A stretch of DNA of 62,855 bases from a virus. The notes beneath the pieces are model-generated. The model worked only from the letters and a program-made list of their open reading frames with translations, was not told where the DNA came from and did no database searches. Of this stretch, positions 1 to 7,507 are shown one piece after another (the first letter of the stretch is position 1; every line of letters begins with the position of its first letter). A program made the position numbers and the translations under genes. The DNA lies in IMG/VR virus record IMGVR_UViG_3300009537_000008, positions 1-62,855 of that record; one strand, 5' to 3'.

Positions 1-42
1 GTTTTTGCCTATTGGTCTTTCGCTTTGTGTTATTACTTTCAT
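1..42 (-). CDS. 5' end of a truncated minus-strand gene
   Basis: An ATG at 42 reads leftwards and stays open to the window edge, giving 14 residues beginning MKVITQSERPIGKN. The product cannot be recognised from so little. The start is supported by context: it is preceded by the same leader (AAAGATAAAGGTT before the ATG) and the same promoter as the VWA gene starting at 59636 and, with one base fewer, the AAA+ gene starting at 60845. That makes it likely to be a co-regulated early-type gene. Confidence 0.6.
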   Translation of the reverse strand, partial: MKVITQSERPIGKN

Positions 43-66
43 AACCTTTATCTTTTTAATTATACA

Positions 67-98
67 TAAATATAATGAAAATTTCTGAGACTACCAAA
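67..98 (-). promoter_or_regulatory. Bacteroidota-type promoter TTTG-N20-TATATTTA
   Basis: Read on the minus strand, TTTG (98-95) and TATATTTA (74-67) are separated by exactly 20 nt. The spacer contains the GGTAGTCTCAGAAATTTTCAT block shared with other copies in this window. It points at the truncated gene starting at 42. The layout matches the known Bacteroidota housekeeping consensus (TTTG, about 19-20 nt, TAnnTTTG) except for the last base of the -7 box. Confidence 0.75.
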
Positions 99-125
99 TT
101 TTTGTCGCAGAAAGCATGAAAAATA

Positions 126-141
126 GGATGGGAGACCATCC
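126..141 (-). terminator. hairpin, distal copy of the capsid-gene terminator
   Basis: GGATGG (126-131) pairs with CCATCC (136-141) around a GAGA loop. On the minus strand it is followed by TATTTTTC. It is the weaker twin of the hairpin at 1971-1996 and lies just beyond a remnant of the capsid gene 3' end, so it is probably the ancestral capsid terminator displaced by the endonuclease insertion. Confidence 0.55.
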
Positions 142-183
142 CTTTCTTAATAAATACTATTTAAATTACACTGCGGTTAATCC
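126..183 (-). repeat. distal copy of the capsid gene 3' end plus terminator
   Basis: On the minus strand 183-166 reads GGA TTA ACC GCA GTG TAA, which is Gly-Leu-Thr-Ala-Val-stop. This is identical in protein to the last five codons and stop of the major capsid gene (2035-2018); the only difference is a silent GCA/GCC change. A similar AT-rich spacer and an AGGATGG hairpin follow in both copies. Upstream of the Gly codon (beyond 183) similarity to the capsid gene ends and the frame is closed. The two copies bracket the endonuclease gene. Confidence 0.8.
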
Positions 184-237
184 ATGGTTTTTATTTTATA
201 TCATATTTATTGTCATATTACCAACCTAAGGTGTAAA

Positions 238-1974
238 ATGCATAAATGTAAAATCTGTAGTTCCCCTACTAAAAAGGATACCCAAACATACTGTTCAAAT
301 CATTGTAAATTTTCAGATAAGGGATACAATCAACCCAAGACTCCACGAATAAAAAATGATATAACAAAGAGATTAATATGTAAGTGTTGTGGGTGGACAT
401 CTAAAGATATAAACAATTTATCAGGCAATCCTACTATACACTTATCTCACCAACATCACATAATTGATAAAAATTATTTATCACATTTTACTATCATAAA
501 AATACCACCCCCAGTTAAATTCTCCTGTAAAATTTGTAAACACTGGGACACAGTAGATGTGCATAATAAATCAGGAAGATACACCAAACATTTAAAAGAC
601 TCCCACAATTTATCAATTGACTCCTACTGCAAACTGCATCCAGAAGACAAATATTTGTGGCAGCAGCATTTTAAACAAAATAAATATACAGAATTTTTAC
701 AAACCAATCCCCAAAATAGGATTCAGTGTTTAGCTTGTTTGGAAGAGGGTAAAACTTTTGTATGTAAAAAAATAAGTAATAGTCATCTTAAACATAAACA
801 TAATATCACCCCATCAGAATATAAAAATACATATGGAGTAATTAAAACAACCTCGGATACTACTACCCATAAACAGTCCAGACTCGGGTTAGATAGAATG
901 ATAGATATATTATTCAATGATCCTACTCGATTGGGGACAATAGTTCCACTTTTTAAAAGAGAAGATTATACTGGAACTGACAGAGATATGAAATACGAGT
1001 TTCAATGCTCACAATGTGAACTGGTCTTCTTAGATCATTTGGCTAGCCAAACACCAATTTGTAGAAACTGCACACCTAAAATTCCTTTTAAAACTAACAG
1101 AAAATTACAATTGGATGTATATGATTTTATAAAATCTATATACCCAAATCCAATTTTAGCAAATGATAGAAAAGAATTAGGCGGAAAAGAATTGGATATA
1201 TTTATTCCAGATTTAAAAATTGGTATTGAAATTAATGGTGTATATTGGCACACTGATCAATATAAAGATAAATTTTATCATTATGAAAAATCTAAGATTG
1301 CAACAACAAAGGGAATAAAATTATATCATATATTTGAAGATGAGTGGGAGGATAAAACTGAATTAGTTAAAGCAAAAATTAAACATCTATTGAATAGATC
1401 TGACTCTGAAATAATATATGCTCGACTTTGTACTATTTCTATAATAACTTCAAAAGAAAAGAATGAGTTTTTAAATAGATATCATATTCAAGGAGCAGAT
1501 AATTCTTCACATTATTTGGGGGCGTATTATAATAATAAATTAATAGCAGTAATGACATTTGGTAAAGGTAGAATTATTTATGGGAATAAAAATGCTTCCA
1601 CTGAATTAATTAGATTTGCTACAGATTTTAATTATAGAATACCAGGTATAGGAGGAAAATTATTACAATTTTATATACAAAACTTCACACCAACAGAGAT
1701 AACTACACATGCGGACAAACGGTGGACTCCTTCAGCTGATACGTCGTTATATTCTAAACTGGGATTTCAGTTAATAACTGAGAGCTCCCCAAATTATTGG
1801 TATTCTGTAAAGGGTAAAAGAGTGCATAGGTTTAAGTATAGAAAATCCGAACTCATAAAACAGGGACATGATCCACTATTATCTGAACGAGAAATTATGC
1901 GAAAATTAAATATTTATAGAATATGGGATTGTGGAACCTATACATTTAAAATGGTTATAACAAAAAAAAAATAG
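238..1974 (+). CDS. homing-type endonuclease, Zn-finger plus Vsr-like PD-(D/E)XK domain
   Basis: The only plus-strand gene. The ATG at 238 is preferred because it opens directly on a Cys cluster (MHKCKICSSP...YCSNHC) and has AAGGTG about 8 nt upstream; an in-frame ATG at 184 would add 18 unlike residues. The N-terminal half has repeated CxxC...H zinc-finger-like modules. The middle (about residues 310-380) has the Vsr/MutH-like core: ELDIFIPDLKIGIEINGVYWH, with the D...E pattern and the GVYWH signature of phage free-standing homing nucleases. The C-terminal part resembles the extra domain found beside such nucleases. The gene lies convergent to the major capsid gene and is flanked by duplicated capsid 3' ends, as expected for a mobile endonuclease that inserts into a conserved phage gene. 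The family is confident; its target site is inferred. Confidence 0.82.
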   Translation: MHKCKICSSPTKKDTQTYCSNHCKFSDKGYNQPKTPRIKNDITKRLICKCCGWTSKDINNLSGNPTIHLSHQHHIIDKNYLSHFTIIKIPPPVKFSCKICKHWDTVDVHNKSGRYTKHLKDSHNLSIDSYCKLHPEDKYLWQQHFKQNKYTEFLQTNPQNRIQCLACLEEGKTFVCKKISNSHLKHKHNITPSEYKNTYGVIKTTSDTTTHKQSRLGLDRMIDILFNDPTRLGTIVPLFKREDYTGTDRDMKYEFQCSQCELVFLDHLASQTPICRNCTPKIPFKTNRKLQLDVYDFIKSIYPNPILANDRKELGGKELDIFIPDLKIGIEINGVYWHTDQYKDKFYHYEKSKIATTKGIKLYHIFEDEWEDKTELVKAKIKHLLNRSDSEIIYARLCTISIITSKEKNEFLNRYHIQGADNSSHYLGAYYNNKLIAVMTFGKGRIIYGNKNASTELIRFATDFNYRIPGIGGKLLQFYIQNFTPTEITTHADKRWTPSADTSLYSKLGFQLITESSPNYWYSVKGKRVHRFKYRKSELIKQGHDPLLSEREIMRKLNIYRIWDCGTYTFKMVITKKK

Positions 1975-1996
1975 GATGGAATTACTCCCATCCTAT
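1961..1996 (-). terminator. intrinsic terminator of the major capsid gene
   Basis: A 9-bp perfect stem, ATAGGATGG (1971-1979) with CCATCCTAT (1988-1996), has an 8-nt loop. On the minus strand it is followed by nine T residues (1970-1962). The T tract and stem overlap the last codons and the stop (1972-1974) of the convergent endonuclease gene, so the C-terminal KKK of that protein is encoded by the terminator tract. Confidence 0.85.
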
Positions 1997-2035
1997 TTCT
2001 TATAAATATTAAATAAATTACACGGCGGTTAATCC
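1971..2035 (-). repeat. proximal copy of the capsid gene 3' end plus terminator
   Basis: This is the functional 3' end of the capsid gene: codons Gly-Leu-Thr-Ala-Val-stop (2035-2018), an AT-rich spacer and the AGGATGG hairpin. It is duplicated at 126-183 on the far side of the endonuclease gene. The hairpin here has a longer stem than in the distal copy. Confidence 0.8.
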
Positions 2036-3652
2036 TGTTACCAAGATTTTACCATAAAATTCTGGGCGAACCACCTTCTTAGCATATCTGGTCATCACAC
2101 CCCTACGCGGAGTAAAGTTTAAAGGATCATACACCAATGGTGTCATCATTAATGGTACATACGGGGCGTAAACCGCTCCAGTCTCCAAAAACTGACTACC
2201 ACGATATCCAAGTAGGATTGTATTTTCCTTCATATAAGGGTTCTTATAAACTGTCCAACGGTTAGCCATTGTACCAGCTTTGGTAACACCCATTGCAAAG
2301 TTGCTTACATCCTGTCCAGGATCTGAACTATATCCAGGTATGGATTCAATTATTGTTGCAACATCAGGAGAACAAACGACGAAATTAGCACCTCCCCTCA
2401 TCGTCTTCTGGTGAATCTTGTTAGACACCTTTTGGATTTTAGTACCGAGGGTTTGGAACCAGTCTTGTTGATTATATTGAGCAGCTCCGGCGGCTACATT
2501 AGGAGTAAATCCTGATCCAGTCCATTGTTCACCAATATTAGCTGACCAGTAATCTGTAGTTTGAGCATTCTGAATAAGCATATCCAATATTTCCAGGTCA
2601 ATCTCCATTGAGATATATTCTGATAACATTGATGTCAATTCAGCTTCTGCGTCGATTGAATGGTAAGCATTTAAATCCTGAGCCATTTCTGGAGTCCATA
2701 TTGCTTTCAACTTACGAGTCTTAGCAACAATAGGCTCACTTCTTAATTCAAGATTCAATTCTGGTATGCCAACATCTGCGGCTGTGCGAGCTTCAAAATC
2801 ACCTCTAACAACATCCGTTGGTTGGTGGTGATAATCAACTGTTAATGATCCACCTGCGGCTGATGCTGAAACTACAAATGTAATTTGAGTTTTCGCGGCG
2901 TTAATAGTAGTGAATGCTGGATATACACCTTCAATGCCTGCACCACGGGGTACATAAGCTCTGATACCTTCAAGATCTGGGCGAACTAAATCCGCAGTAA
3001 GAATAGTGAAAGTTCTAACTGTGCTAGTAGCTGTACCAAATAATCCTGCAATAGATGCACTAAATGCTGTATCGTAATTTAATGAGCCAAATGTAGCCGA
3101 ACCTGAAGTATAATTACCTGCTGTTAATGAGGCGTTATAAGTTAGAGGATTACTACCAGTTTCATTAATAGTGTATCCGAATCTACCAGCACCATATAGG
3201 CCTTGAGAAGCATCTACACCTACGGCAGCTGCACCAGTTACACCATACACTGAGTCTGATTGGCTAGTAAGACCTGAACCTGTAGTAAATCCAGGCTGAG
3301 CTGTACCATACTTAAAGTCAAGGTAAAATACCAGACCTGATGGGAGATTCATTGGTTGAACCGAAACAAATTCTTTTGCTGCGATTTCTGAGAATATCCT
3401 GCGAACCAAGGGAAGAGCAACACCTGACCATTGTTCTGCAGATGCTGCATTACCTGTGGCGGTTGCTTCCCGAATAAGCTGGCGAGCTTGGTTCTCAAGA
3501 AGAATAGATGTATGAGCGATGTCATACTCATTTGTGATTCCTTCAAGCAGACCAGTTTTTTGCCATTTCTTGGTAAGCCCGATGGATTTTTGCCTTAGTT
3601 CCGAGTTATATCCTGCGGAGTCTGAAAGCACATTTCCTAAAATGTTTTCCAT
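2018..3652 (-). CDS. gp23: major capsid protein (gp23-like)
   Basis: 544 residues, the usual size for T4-type gp23. It forms the hexameric shell of the head. The N-terminal part (residues 1-90) is helical and polar and would act as the scaffold-interacting region; candidate gp21 sites of the LxE type are LLE37-G and LLE53-N. From about residue 93 the sequence KEFVSVQPMNLPSGLVFYLDFKYG matches the conserved QPM-P-G-F segment at the start of mature gp23 proteins. It lies directly downstream of the scaffold gene (19-nt gap), the normal T4 order 22-23 when read on the minus strand. No Shine-Dalgarno sequence precedes the ATG. Its 3' end is duplicated beyond the adjacent endonuclease gene. Confidence 0.93.
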   Translation of the reverse strand: MENILGNVLSDSAGYNSELRQKSIGLTKKWQKTGLLEGITNEYDIAHTSILLENQARQLIREATATGNAASAEQWSGVALPLVRRIFSEIAAKEFVSVQPMNLPSGLVFYLDFKYGTAQPGFTTGSGLTSQSDSVYGVTGAAAVGVDASQGLYGAGRFGYTINETGSNPLTYNASLTAGNYTSGSATFGSLNYDTAFSASIAGLFGTATSTVRTFTILTADLVRPDLEGIRAYVPRGAGIEGVYPAFTTINAAKTQITFVVSASAAGGSLTVDYHHQPTDVVRGDFEARTAADVGIPELNLELRSEPIVAKTRKLKAIWTPEMAQDLNAYHSIDAEAELTSMLSEYISMEIDLEILDMLIQNAQTTDYWSANIGEQWTGSGFTPNVAAGAAQYNQQDWFQTLGTKIQKVSNKIHQKTMRGGANFVVCSPDVATIIESIPGYSSDPGQDVSNFAMGVTKAGTMANRWTVYKNPYMKENTILLGYRGSQFLETGAVYAPYVPLMMTPLVYDPLNFTPRRGVMTRYAKKVVRPEFYGKILVTGLTAV

Positions 3653-3671
3653 AGTTAGTTATTAGTTTAAG

Positions 3672-4520
3672 TTATTTTTTAATTTTAGCTAATTGCTGGA
3701 ACCTGGATACTTGTGAATTAACTTCAGTTATAATCTTGCTCTTCGGCTTTGAAGAACCTGATTGCTTGCTTGCCAAACCTTCTGTGATCTTTTTAACTTT
3801 ATTTTTCTTAGCAACTGTTGCTTTTGATGGTAACGATTGTTTCATTGCAGCATACACAAGATTTACTTCATTTTGAGTATTTGCTTTGTCAAACGTTTCG
3901 ATGATGCGCATTTTAGTAGTACTGGAATAGTTGCCTTTCCCAAATAGTTTTGAAATTGCAGCCATTTTGGTATTAACCAAATTAACTTCATTCAATCTGC
4001 TTTGAAGAATTTTAACTGTCTTCCTGTATTCCCTTAATTGCTTCATTAGGTTGCGAACAACTAATTTTGATTCTGTAGGCATTTCTTCCTCGTCCTCATA
4101 ATCCATTTCTTCTTCACCTTCATAATCCATTTCTTCATCGAATACGATTTCTTCCTCGTCTTCTGTCGGGGCTTCATCTTCATCCTCGAAATCAAAATCT
4201 ATTTCTTCGTCTTCAGTAACTTCTTCGTCTTCTGCTGGGACTTCATCTTCATCCTCGAGATCGAATTCTTCTTCTTCTGTAACTTCTTCCTCGTCTTCGA
4301 AAGGAATTTCTTCTGCATTCAATTCTTCATCTTCTGCATACATTGTTTCGTCTTCCAATTCCTCGTCCTCTTCTCCTTCCACTTCCTGGCGGAGTTTGTT
4401 TGAGAGCATTGATTGTAGACGTGGCCTAAAAGCCTCTTCTAGCGCTAGCTTTGCATTCGTCAATGCGGTTTCACGCACTGCTTTTGCATCTGCAATTGCA
4501 TCTTTTAATAGTTTGTCCAT
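3672..4520 (-). CDS. gp22: prohead core scaffold protein (gp22-like), very acidic
   Basis: 282 residues. The N-terminus is a helix (KLLKDAIADAKAVRETALTNAKLALEEAF), followed by a long Glu/Asp tract (about residues 48-155, made of repeated EDEE/YEDEEE blocks) and a basic, helical C-terminal third rich in Lys and Gln. Position immediately upstream of the capsid gene and this acidic core plus coiled ends fit the internal scaffold that the prohead protease destroys during maturation. Unlike most genes here it has a good Shine-Dalgarno sequence (AGGAG, 9 nt before the ATG) and a 110-nt leader with a hairpin. Assignment rests on position and composition rather than on conserved residues. Confidence 0.8.
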   Translation of the reverse strand: MDKLLKDAIADAKAVRETALTNAKLALEEAFRPRLQSMLSNKLRQEVEGEEDEELEDETMYAEDEELNAEEIPFEDEEEVTEEEEFDLEDEDEVPAEDEEVTEDEEIDFDFEDEDEAPTEDEEEIVFDEEMDYEGEEEMDYEDEEEMPTESKLVVRNLMKQLREYRKTVKILQSRLNEVNLVNTKMAAISKLFGKGNYSSTTKMRIIETFDKANTQNEVNLVYAAMKQSLPSKATVAKKNKVKKITEGLASKQSGSSKPKSKIITEVNSQVSRFQQLAKIKK

Positions 4521-4594
4521 GATAATTTCTCCTATTTGGATTTTTGTTTAATACGTATAGTTATTAAGAACTATAATAGTCTAAATAAAAAGTG

Positions 4595-4614
4595 ATACCA
4601 TATAGCGATGGTAT
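4595..4614 (-). promoter_or_regulatory. leader hairpin upstream of the scaffold gene
   Basis: ATACCAT (4595-4601) pairs with ATGGTAT (4608-4614) around a 6-nt loop. On the minus strand it is followed by CACTTTTTATTT, so it could act as an attenuator-like terminator between the promoter (4631-4662) and the scaffold gene, or simply stabilise the leader. Confidence 0.4.
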
Positions 4615-4630
4615 ATTCGGTTCTCCCTTA

Positions 4631-4662
4631 TAAATATAGGGCAATAAAAAAAACCAAGCAAA
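4631..4662 (-). promoter_or_regulatory. TTTG-N20-TATATTTA promoter for scaffold and capsid genes
   Basis: TTTG (4662-4659) and TATATTTA (4638-4631) on the minus strand have the same exact 20-nt spacing as the other promoters of this class, but the spacer sequence differs. The TTTG lies in the loop of the terminator hairpin of the preceding gene set, so terminator and promoter overlap. The predicted leader is about 105 nt. Confidence 0.55.
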
Positions 4663-4675
4663 AACTGCTTGGTTT
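4646..4675 (-). terminator. intrinsic terminator after the small head-gene block
   Basis: A 10-bp perfect stem, AAACCAAGCA (4651-4660) with TGCTTGGTTT (4666-4675), has a 5-nt loop and is followed on the minus strand by a run of T (4653-4646). It ends the transcript of the genes from 4695 upward. Confidence 0.85.
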
Positions 4676-4694
4676 TACAAAAAATATTTTATTT

Positions 4695-4964
4695 TCACAG
4701 CTTTTTCAGCAATAAATTCACTAATTCAGTGTTGGTAAGGGTAAATTCTAACTCATTTTTACTATAGAATCCTGGGTGGATCTTTTGCTTAAGCAATTTT
4801 AATATTTCATTCGACACTCCAACCTTATTAATTTTATCTAAATCCTTAGTTGTACTGGGGATAAATTTAATAGTAAAGGAACTATAGCTACCATCACTGG
4901 TTATAGTATAGTTAATTCCGTTAAGATTAATCTTTTCTTCAATTAATAATTGTTTCAGTTTCAT
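4695..4964 (-). CDS. small head-targeted protein, unknown function
   Basis: About 89 residues. The ATG at 4964 is chosen over one at 4976 because it overlaps the stop of the preceding gene as ATGA and gives the N-terminus MKLKQLLIEE. That is a short form of the helix ending in LxE that recurs in this block (LIE followed by E). The rest is a small beta-rich domain with no family that I recognise. Head packaging with gp21 cleavage after LIE is inferred from the N-terminus and location, not shown. Confidence 0.6.
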   Translation of the reverse strand: MKLKQLLIEEKINLNGINYTITSDGSYSSFTIKFIPSTTKDLDKINKVGVSNEILKLLKQKIHPGFYSKNELEFTLTNTELVNLLLKKL

Positions 4965-5188
4965 ACTCCATACCAATGATCACGAATATGTCCAGCAGTA
5001 ACTTTTGATGGGAATCTATTCTGGTTTGTTGTTATCATTTTATCATATTTTCCATCAGAGAATGCTTTAAGAAGCTTATCTCCTGGGTCTAATGCAATCA
5101 AAGCTGTTAGAACATCTTCTTTATATTCTTCCTTAAGTAAGGACAAGATTTGTTCTCTTATAATCTGTTTTAATTCTGATTTTTTCAT
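4961..5188 (-). CDS. small internal head protein candidate with MKKSEL leader
   Basis: 75 residues starting MKKSELKQIIREQILSLLKE, the shared leader of this module, with a predicted cleavage after LLKE. The remaining 55 residues (helical, ending HIRDHWYGV) match nothing I know. It overlaps both neighbours by 4 nt. By analogy with T4 IPI-IPIII, the leader would direct it into the prohead core and the mature part would be injected with DNA. Confidence 0.65.
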   Translation of the reverse strand: MKKSELKQIIREQILSLLKEEYKEDVLTALIALDPGDKLLKAFSDGKYDKMITTNQNRFPSKVTAGHIRDHWYGV

Positions 5189-5709
5189 TTTATTTTTTTG
5201 GCTAATAAATTAAATTTAGTAACAACATTCTTTGCGGCGGTTAATGCTTTGTTTTCAATTGTTTTCATTGCAGAGCGAACTTCACCTTTATCTTTTACAA
5301 GGATAGTTTCACTCTTACCTTCAACGTTGAAGTCTATTGCCGCACTGCCACCTTTGGCTATATAATCATTCATAAATGATCCTGGGTAGATGTATATTGA
5401 CTGAGTAGATTTTAATGCCTTAAATAAATCATTAAGAATAACTTTATTTTCAGGTGTTCTCAGTCTATCATTAAAAGATAGCTTCCAGTCATATTTTAGT
5501 TCATGCCCCTTATTATATGATTCAATATACGATTTCACATTCTCTATTACTCCTAATGATTCTGCTTGCTTAACCATTGGGTCAAGAATTTTCTTCACTT
5601 TGAATAATATTGCTTTAGACGCATCGCCAACGATTAGAGTTTCATTCTCTTCTTTAAGAAGTTTAATTATTTCTTCTCTTATGATATGTTTTAATTCTGA
5701 TTTTTTCAT
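5185..5709 (-). CDS. internal head protein candidate with MKKSEL leader
   Basis: 174 residues starting MKKSELKHIIREEIIKLLKE, then ENETLIVGDASKA... The predicted cleavage is after LKE20. The mature part is a mixed alpha/beta domain with no recognised motif, ending in a basic helix (KNVVTKFNLLAKKIK). It overlaps the next gene by 4 nt and lies in the run of small head genes between scaffold and protease. Confidence 0.65.
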   Translation of the reverse strand: MKKSELKHIIREEIIKLLKEENETLIVGDASKAILFKVKKILDPMVKQAESLGVIENVKSYIESYNKGHELKYDWKLSFNDRLRTPENKVILNDLFKALKSTQSIYIYPGSFMNDYIAKGGSAAIDFNVEGKSETILVKDKGEVRSAMKTIENKALTAAKNVVTKFNLLAKKIK

Positions 5710-5721
5710 TTGTTTATTTGT

Positions 5722-6009
5722 TTAGCGATTTAACGCATTAAATATATAAGTGGCGGCAAACTGTTTTAATTCTATTTTATTCATCTGCCCAATCTTACCA
5801 TATACTGCACGGCGAGCTAATTCTGATATACCTTGTGGAATGGCTTTATTTTTTTCCAAAGATTCTTCCCATTTTACTATAGCAATTAATGGTTTATACT
5901 TGTATAATAATCTATATAATAATTCTGCCATTTTATTAGATATGTCTCTATTATTCTCCGCTAAGATTAGCTCTTCTTTTATAATTTGTTTTAGCTCTGA
6001 TTTTTTCAT
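5722..6009 (-). CDS. small internal head protein candidate with MKKSEL leader
   Basis: 95 residues starting MKKSELKQIIKEELILAENN, with a likely cleavage after LAE17. The mature part is helical (AELLYRLLYKYKPLIAIVKWEE...) and ends in a Met/Lys/Asn-rich helix, MNKIELKQFAATYIFNALNR. The function is unknown. The start overlaps the end of the preceding gene by 4 nt. Confidence 0.65.
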   Translation of the reverse strand: MKKSELKQIIKEELILAENNRDISNKMAELLYRLLYKYKPLIAIVKWEESLEKNKAIPQGISELARRAVYGKIGQMNKIELKQFAATYIFNALNR

Positions 6010-6512
6010 GATATATAAAATGTTAATTCGTAGTTGCCACTATCCATACCGTATACTTGCATCTGTAGATTTTTTTTACTGGGCTTACCATTTTTTATTA
6101 GTTCTATGGACGCTTTAAATGTTTTACCAACCCCAGGTTTACCCCGCCCTAGCGTAATTTGTTGAGCCCAATCGTCTTCATCTATTTCATACCCCTTTTT
6201 CTTCGTATAGGATTCGGCATATTGTACGGCAGCAGTGAAGGTTTTGAAATAAGTTTCTTCCCTTTCTTTAATTAATGGTGCCAATTTAATCATTTTATTT
6301 TCATTAACTTCTCCAATTAACTTTTTATAAATAGAAGTTGGAGCTGGGTGTTTCCGGTGCAACTGAGTGACAATCCCTCTCCAGGCTAAATCTCTTTTAT
6401 CCTTATCTATAGGAGGGGTTTGTTTCTTTAGCCAATAAACAAAAGATAGAATCTCATCTGGGGATTCTAACCACCATTTGGCCATATTAGGGAAATCTTC
6501 TTGTAGGTTCAT
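6006..6512 (-). CDS. head-module protein of unknown function
   Basis: 168 residues. It lacks the MKKSEL start (MNLQEDFPNMAKWWLESPDEI) but carries an internal LIKE-R site near residue 86. The C-terminal half (YFKTFTAAVQYAESY...GYEIDEDDW...ITLGRGKPGVGKTFKASIEL) looks like a small globular domain that ends in beta strands (LQMQVYGMDSGNYELTFYIS). The GKPGVGKT string fits a Walker A pattern, but without other P-loop features I do not read it as an ATPase. It overlaps both neighbours by 4 nt, so it is co-translated with the internal-protein set. Confidence 0.55.
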   Translation of the reverse strand: MNLQEDFPNMAKWWLESPDEILSFVYWLKKQTPPIDKDKRDLAWRGIVTQLHRKHPAPTSIYKKLIGEVNENKMIKLAPLIKEREETYFKTFTAAVQYAESYTKKKGYEIDEDDWAQQITLGRGKPGVGKTFKASIELIKNGKPSKKNLQMQVYGMDSGNYELTFYIS

Positions 6513-6826
6513 TTATTTACTTCTATCGCTCTTAATTGTGCCAATGCTTTTTCTTTTGTAGTGTGTGTTCCTAACACTTTACCTTTTTTTGAATATACAA
6601 GCCATTTATTACCAACTTTACGAATGACTTCTGTTAGTAAGTTTGCTAATTTTATTATTGATTCATTCTTCTTATATAATTTTGGTATCCTTATATTCAT
6701 TATAGATCTACCATTAACAGTAATAGCTCCATACTCATCCATCCCGATATCTTTAACAACAACTTTTTTGTTTTTAAACTTACCAGTTAGAATAGTATCT
6801 CCAACTTCTATATCTAATTCAATCAT
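6509..6826 (-). CDS. head-module protein, SH3-like N-terminus, unknown function
   Basis: 105 residues. The first 45 look like a small beta-barrel (DIEVGDTILTGKFKNKKVVVKDIG). The middle has PKLYKKNESIIKLANLLTEVIRKVGNKW, with an internal LLTE that could be a protease site. The end, VYSKKGKVLGTHTTKEKALAQLRAIE, is a short motif often seen in small phage proteins of unknown role. It follows the 6830-7507 gene after a 3-nt gap. Confidence 0.55.
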   Translation of the reverse strand: MIELDIEVGDTILTGKFKNKKVVVKDIGMDEYGAITVNGRSIMNIRIPKLYKKNESIIKLANLLTEVIRKVGNKWLVYSKKGKVLGTHTTKEKALAQLRAIEVNK

Positions 6827-6829
6827 AAA

Positions 6830-7507
6830 TTAATCTAATGATCCATATTTACCACTACTTATTTCTTTACCAAATTGCTGCGCCCCATCCGATATTAATG
6901 CTATAGCAATATATGTTGGATCATTGACCCAGATATAAAATTTAACACTTTCGTTTCTTTTTTTATAAAACGCGTCTAATTCTTTTAATCCCTTTATAGC
7001 ATCATTATAAGACCCCCGCTTACTACTGGACCCAGTATAAGATGTTGGATATGATATTTTAGCATTAGGATGTTGCTGGTATTGTTTTTTAAAAATAGGT
7101 AAAAATTGATTAAAAGGTAGAGCTTTAGATTTTTCAAATCCAGGGGCTTCGGATAAAATTTTGATTAACTCTTCCCGAATCATTTTTTGTAAATCTGTTT
7201 TTTTCATTTTATGATCTAATTTAATATTCATCCACGCACTACCCTCTTTTGGTCTTATTTTTATTTTAGACCAACCGGTATGAGGTTCGGTAGTAATTTT
7301 GTATCTCTTTCCTAATACTTTGCTTATAATGGATATTATTGGTAAAGTCCTGGCGGTCCAAACATCAATATCCATGCTATTCTTACCAATTGTATTTGTA
7401 GTAAATTTAATCCCAGATTTGCGCACTAATGGGACTACCTGGTTTGAAATGGAGGCAAGTTCCAGTAATGTTTCTTTAATTAAAGATTGTAATTCTGAGA
7501 TTAACAT
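6830..7507 (-). CDS. fused double internal-head-protein with two leader-like peptides
   Basis: 225 residues that look like two head-targeted proteins joined in frame. Residues 1-15 (MLISELQSLIKETLL) are a variant of the shared leader. At about residue 101 a second, almost canonical leader begins (MKKTDLQKMIREELIKILSE-A). The first part is an alpha/beta domain (VWTARTLPIISIISKVLGKRYKITTEPHTGWSKIKIRPKEG). The second, from about residue 121, contains SYPTSYTGSSSKRGSYNDAIKGLKELDAFYKKR. Protease cleavage after LSE would split the product. Alternatively the second unit is translated from its own internal ATG at about 7207. Confidence 0.6.
   Translation of the reverse strand: MLISELQSLIKETLLELASISNQVVPLVRKSGIKFTTNTIGKNSMDIDVWTARTLPIISIISKVLGKRYKITTEPHTGWSKIKIRPKEGSAWMNIKLDHKMKKTDLQKMIREELIKILSEAPGFEKSKALPFNQFLPIFKKQYQQHPNAKISYPTSYTGSSSKRGSYNDAIKGLKELDAFYKKRNESVKFYIWVNDPTYIAIALISDGAQQFGKEISSGKYGSLD

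Noticed and set aside
184-237. Alternative upstream ATG (184) for the endonuclease
   Set aside because: The extra 18 residues (hydrophobic, unlike the family) abut the capsid-gene remnant, while the ATG at 238 opens on the zinc-finger Cys cluster and has AAGGTG upstream.
2003-2010. TATAAATA on the plus strand, identical to the T4 late promoter
   Set aside because: It faces into the antisense of the capsid gene and lies in its 3' untranslated region. It is not upstream of any plus-strand gene.
6006-6512. GKPGVGKT string read as a Walker A ATP-binding loop
   Set aside because: It is near the end of a 168-residue protein within a beta-rich context, with no Walker B or P-loop fold around it. 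Probably chance.
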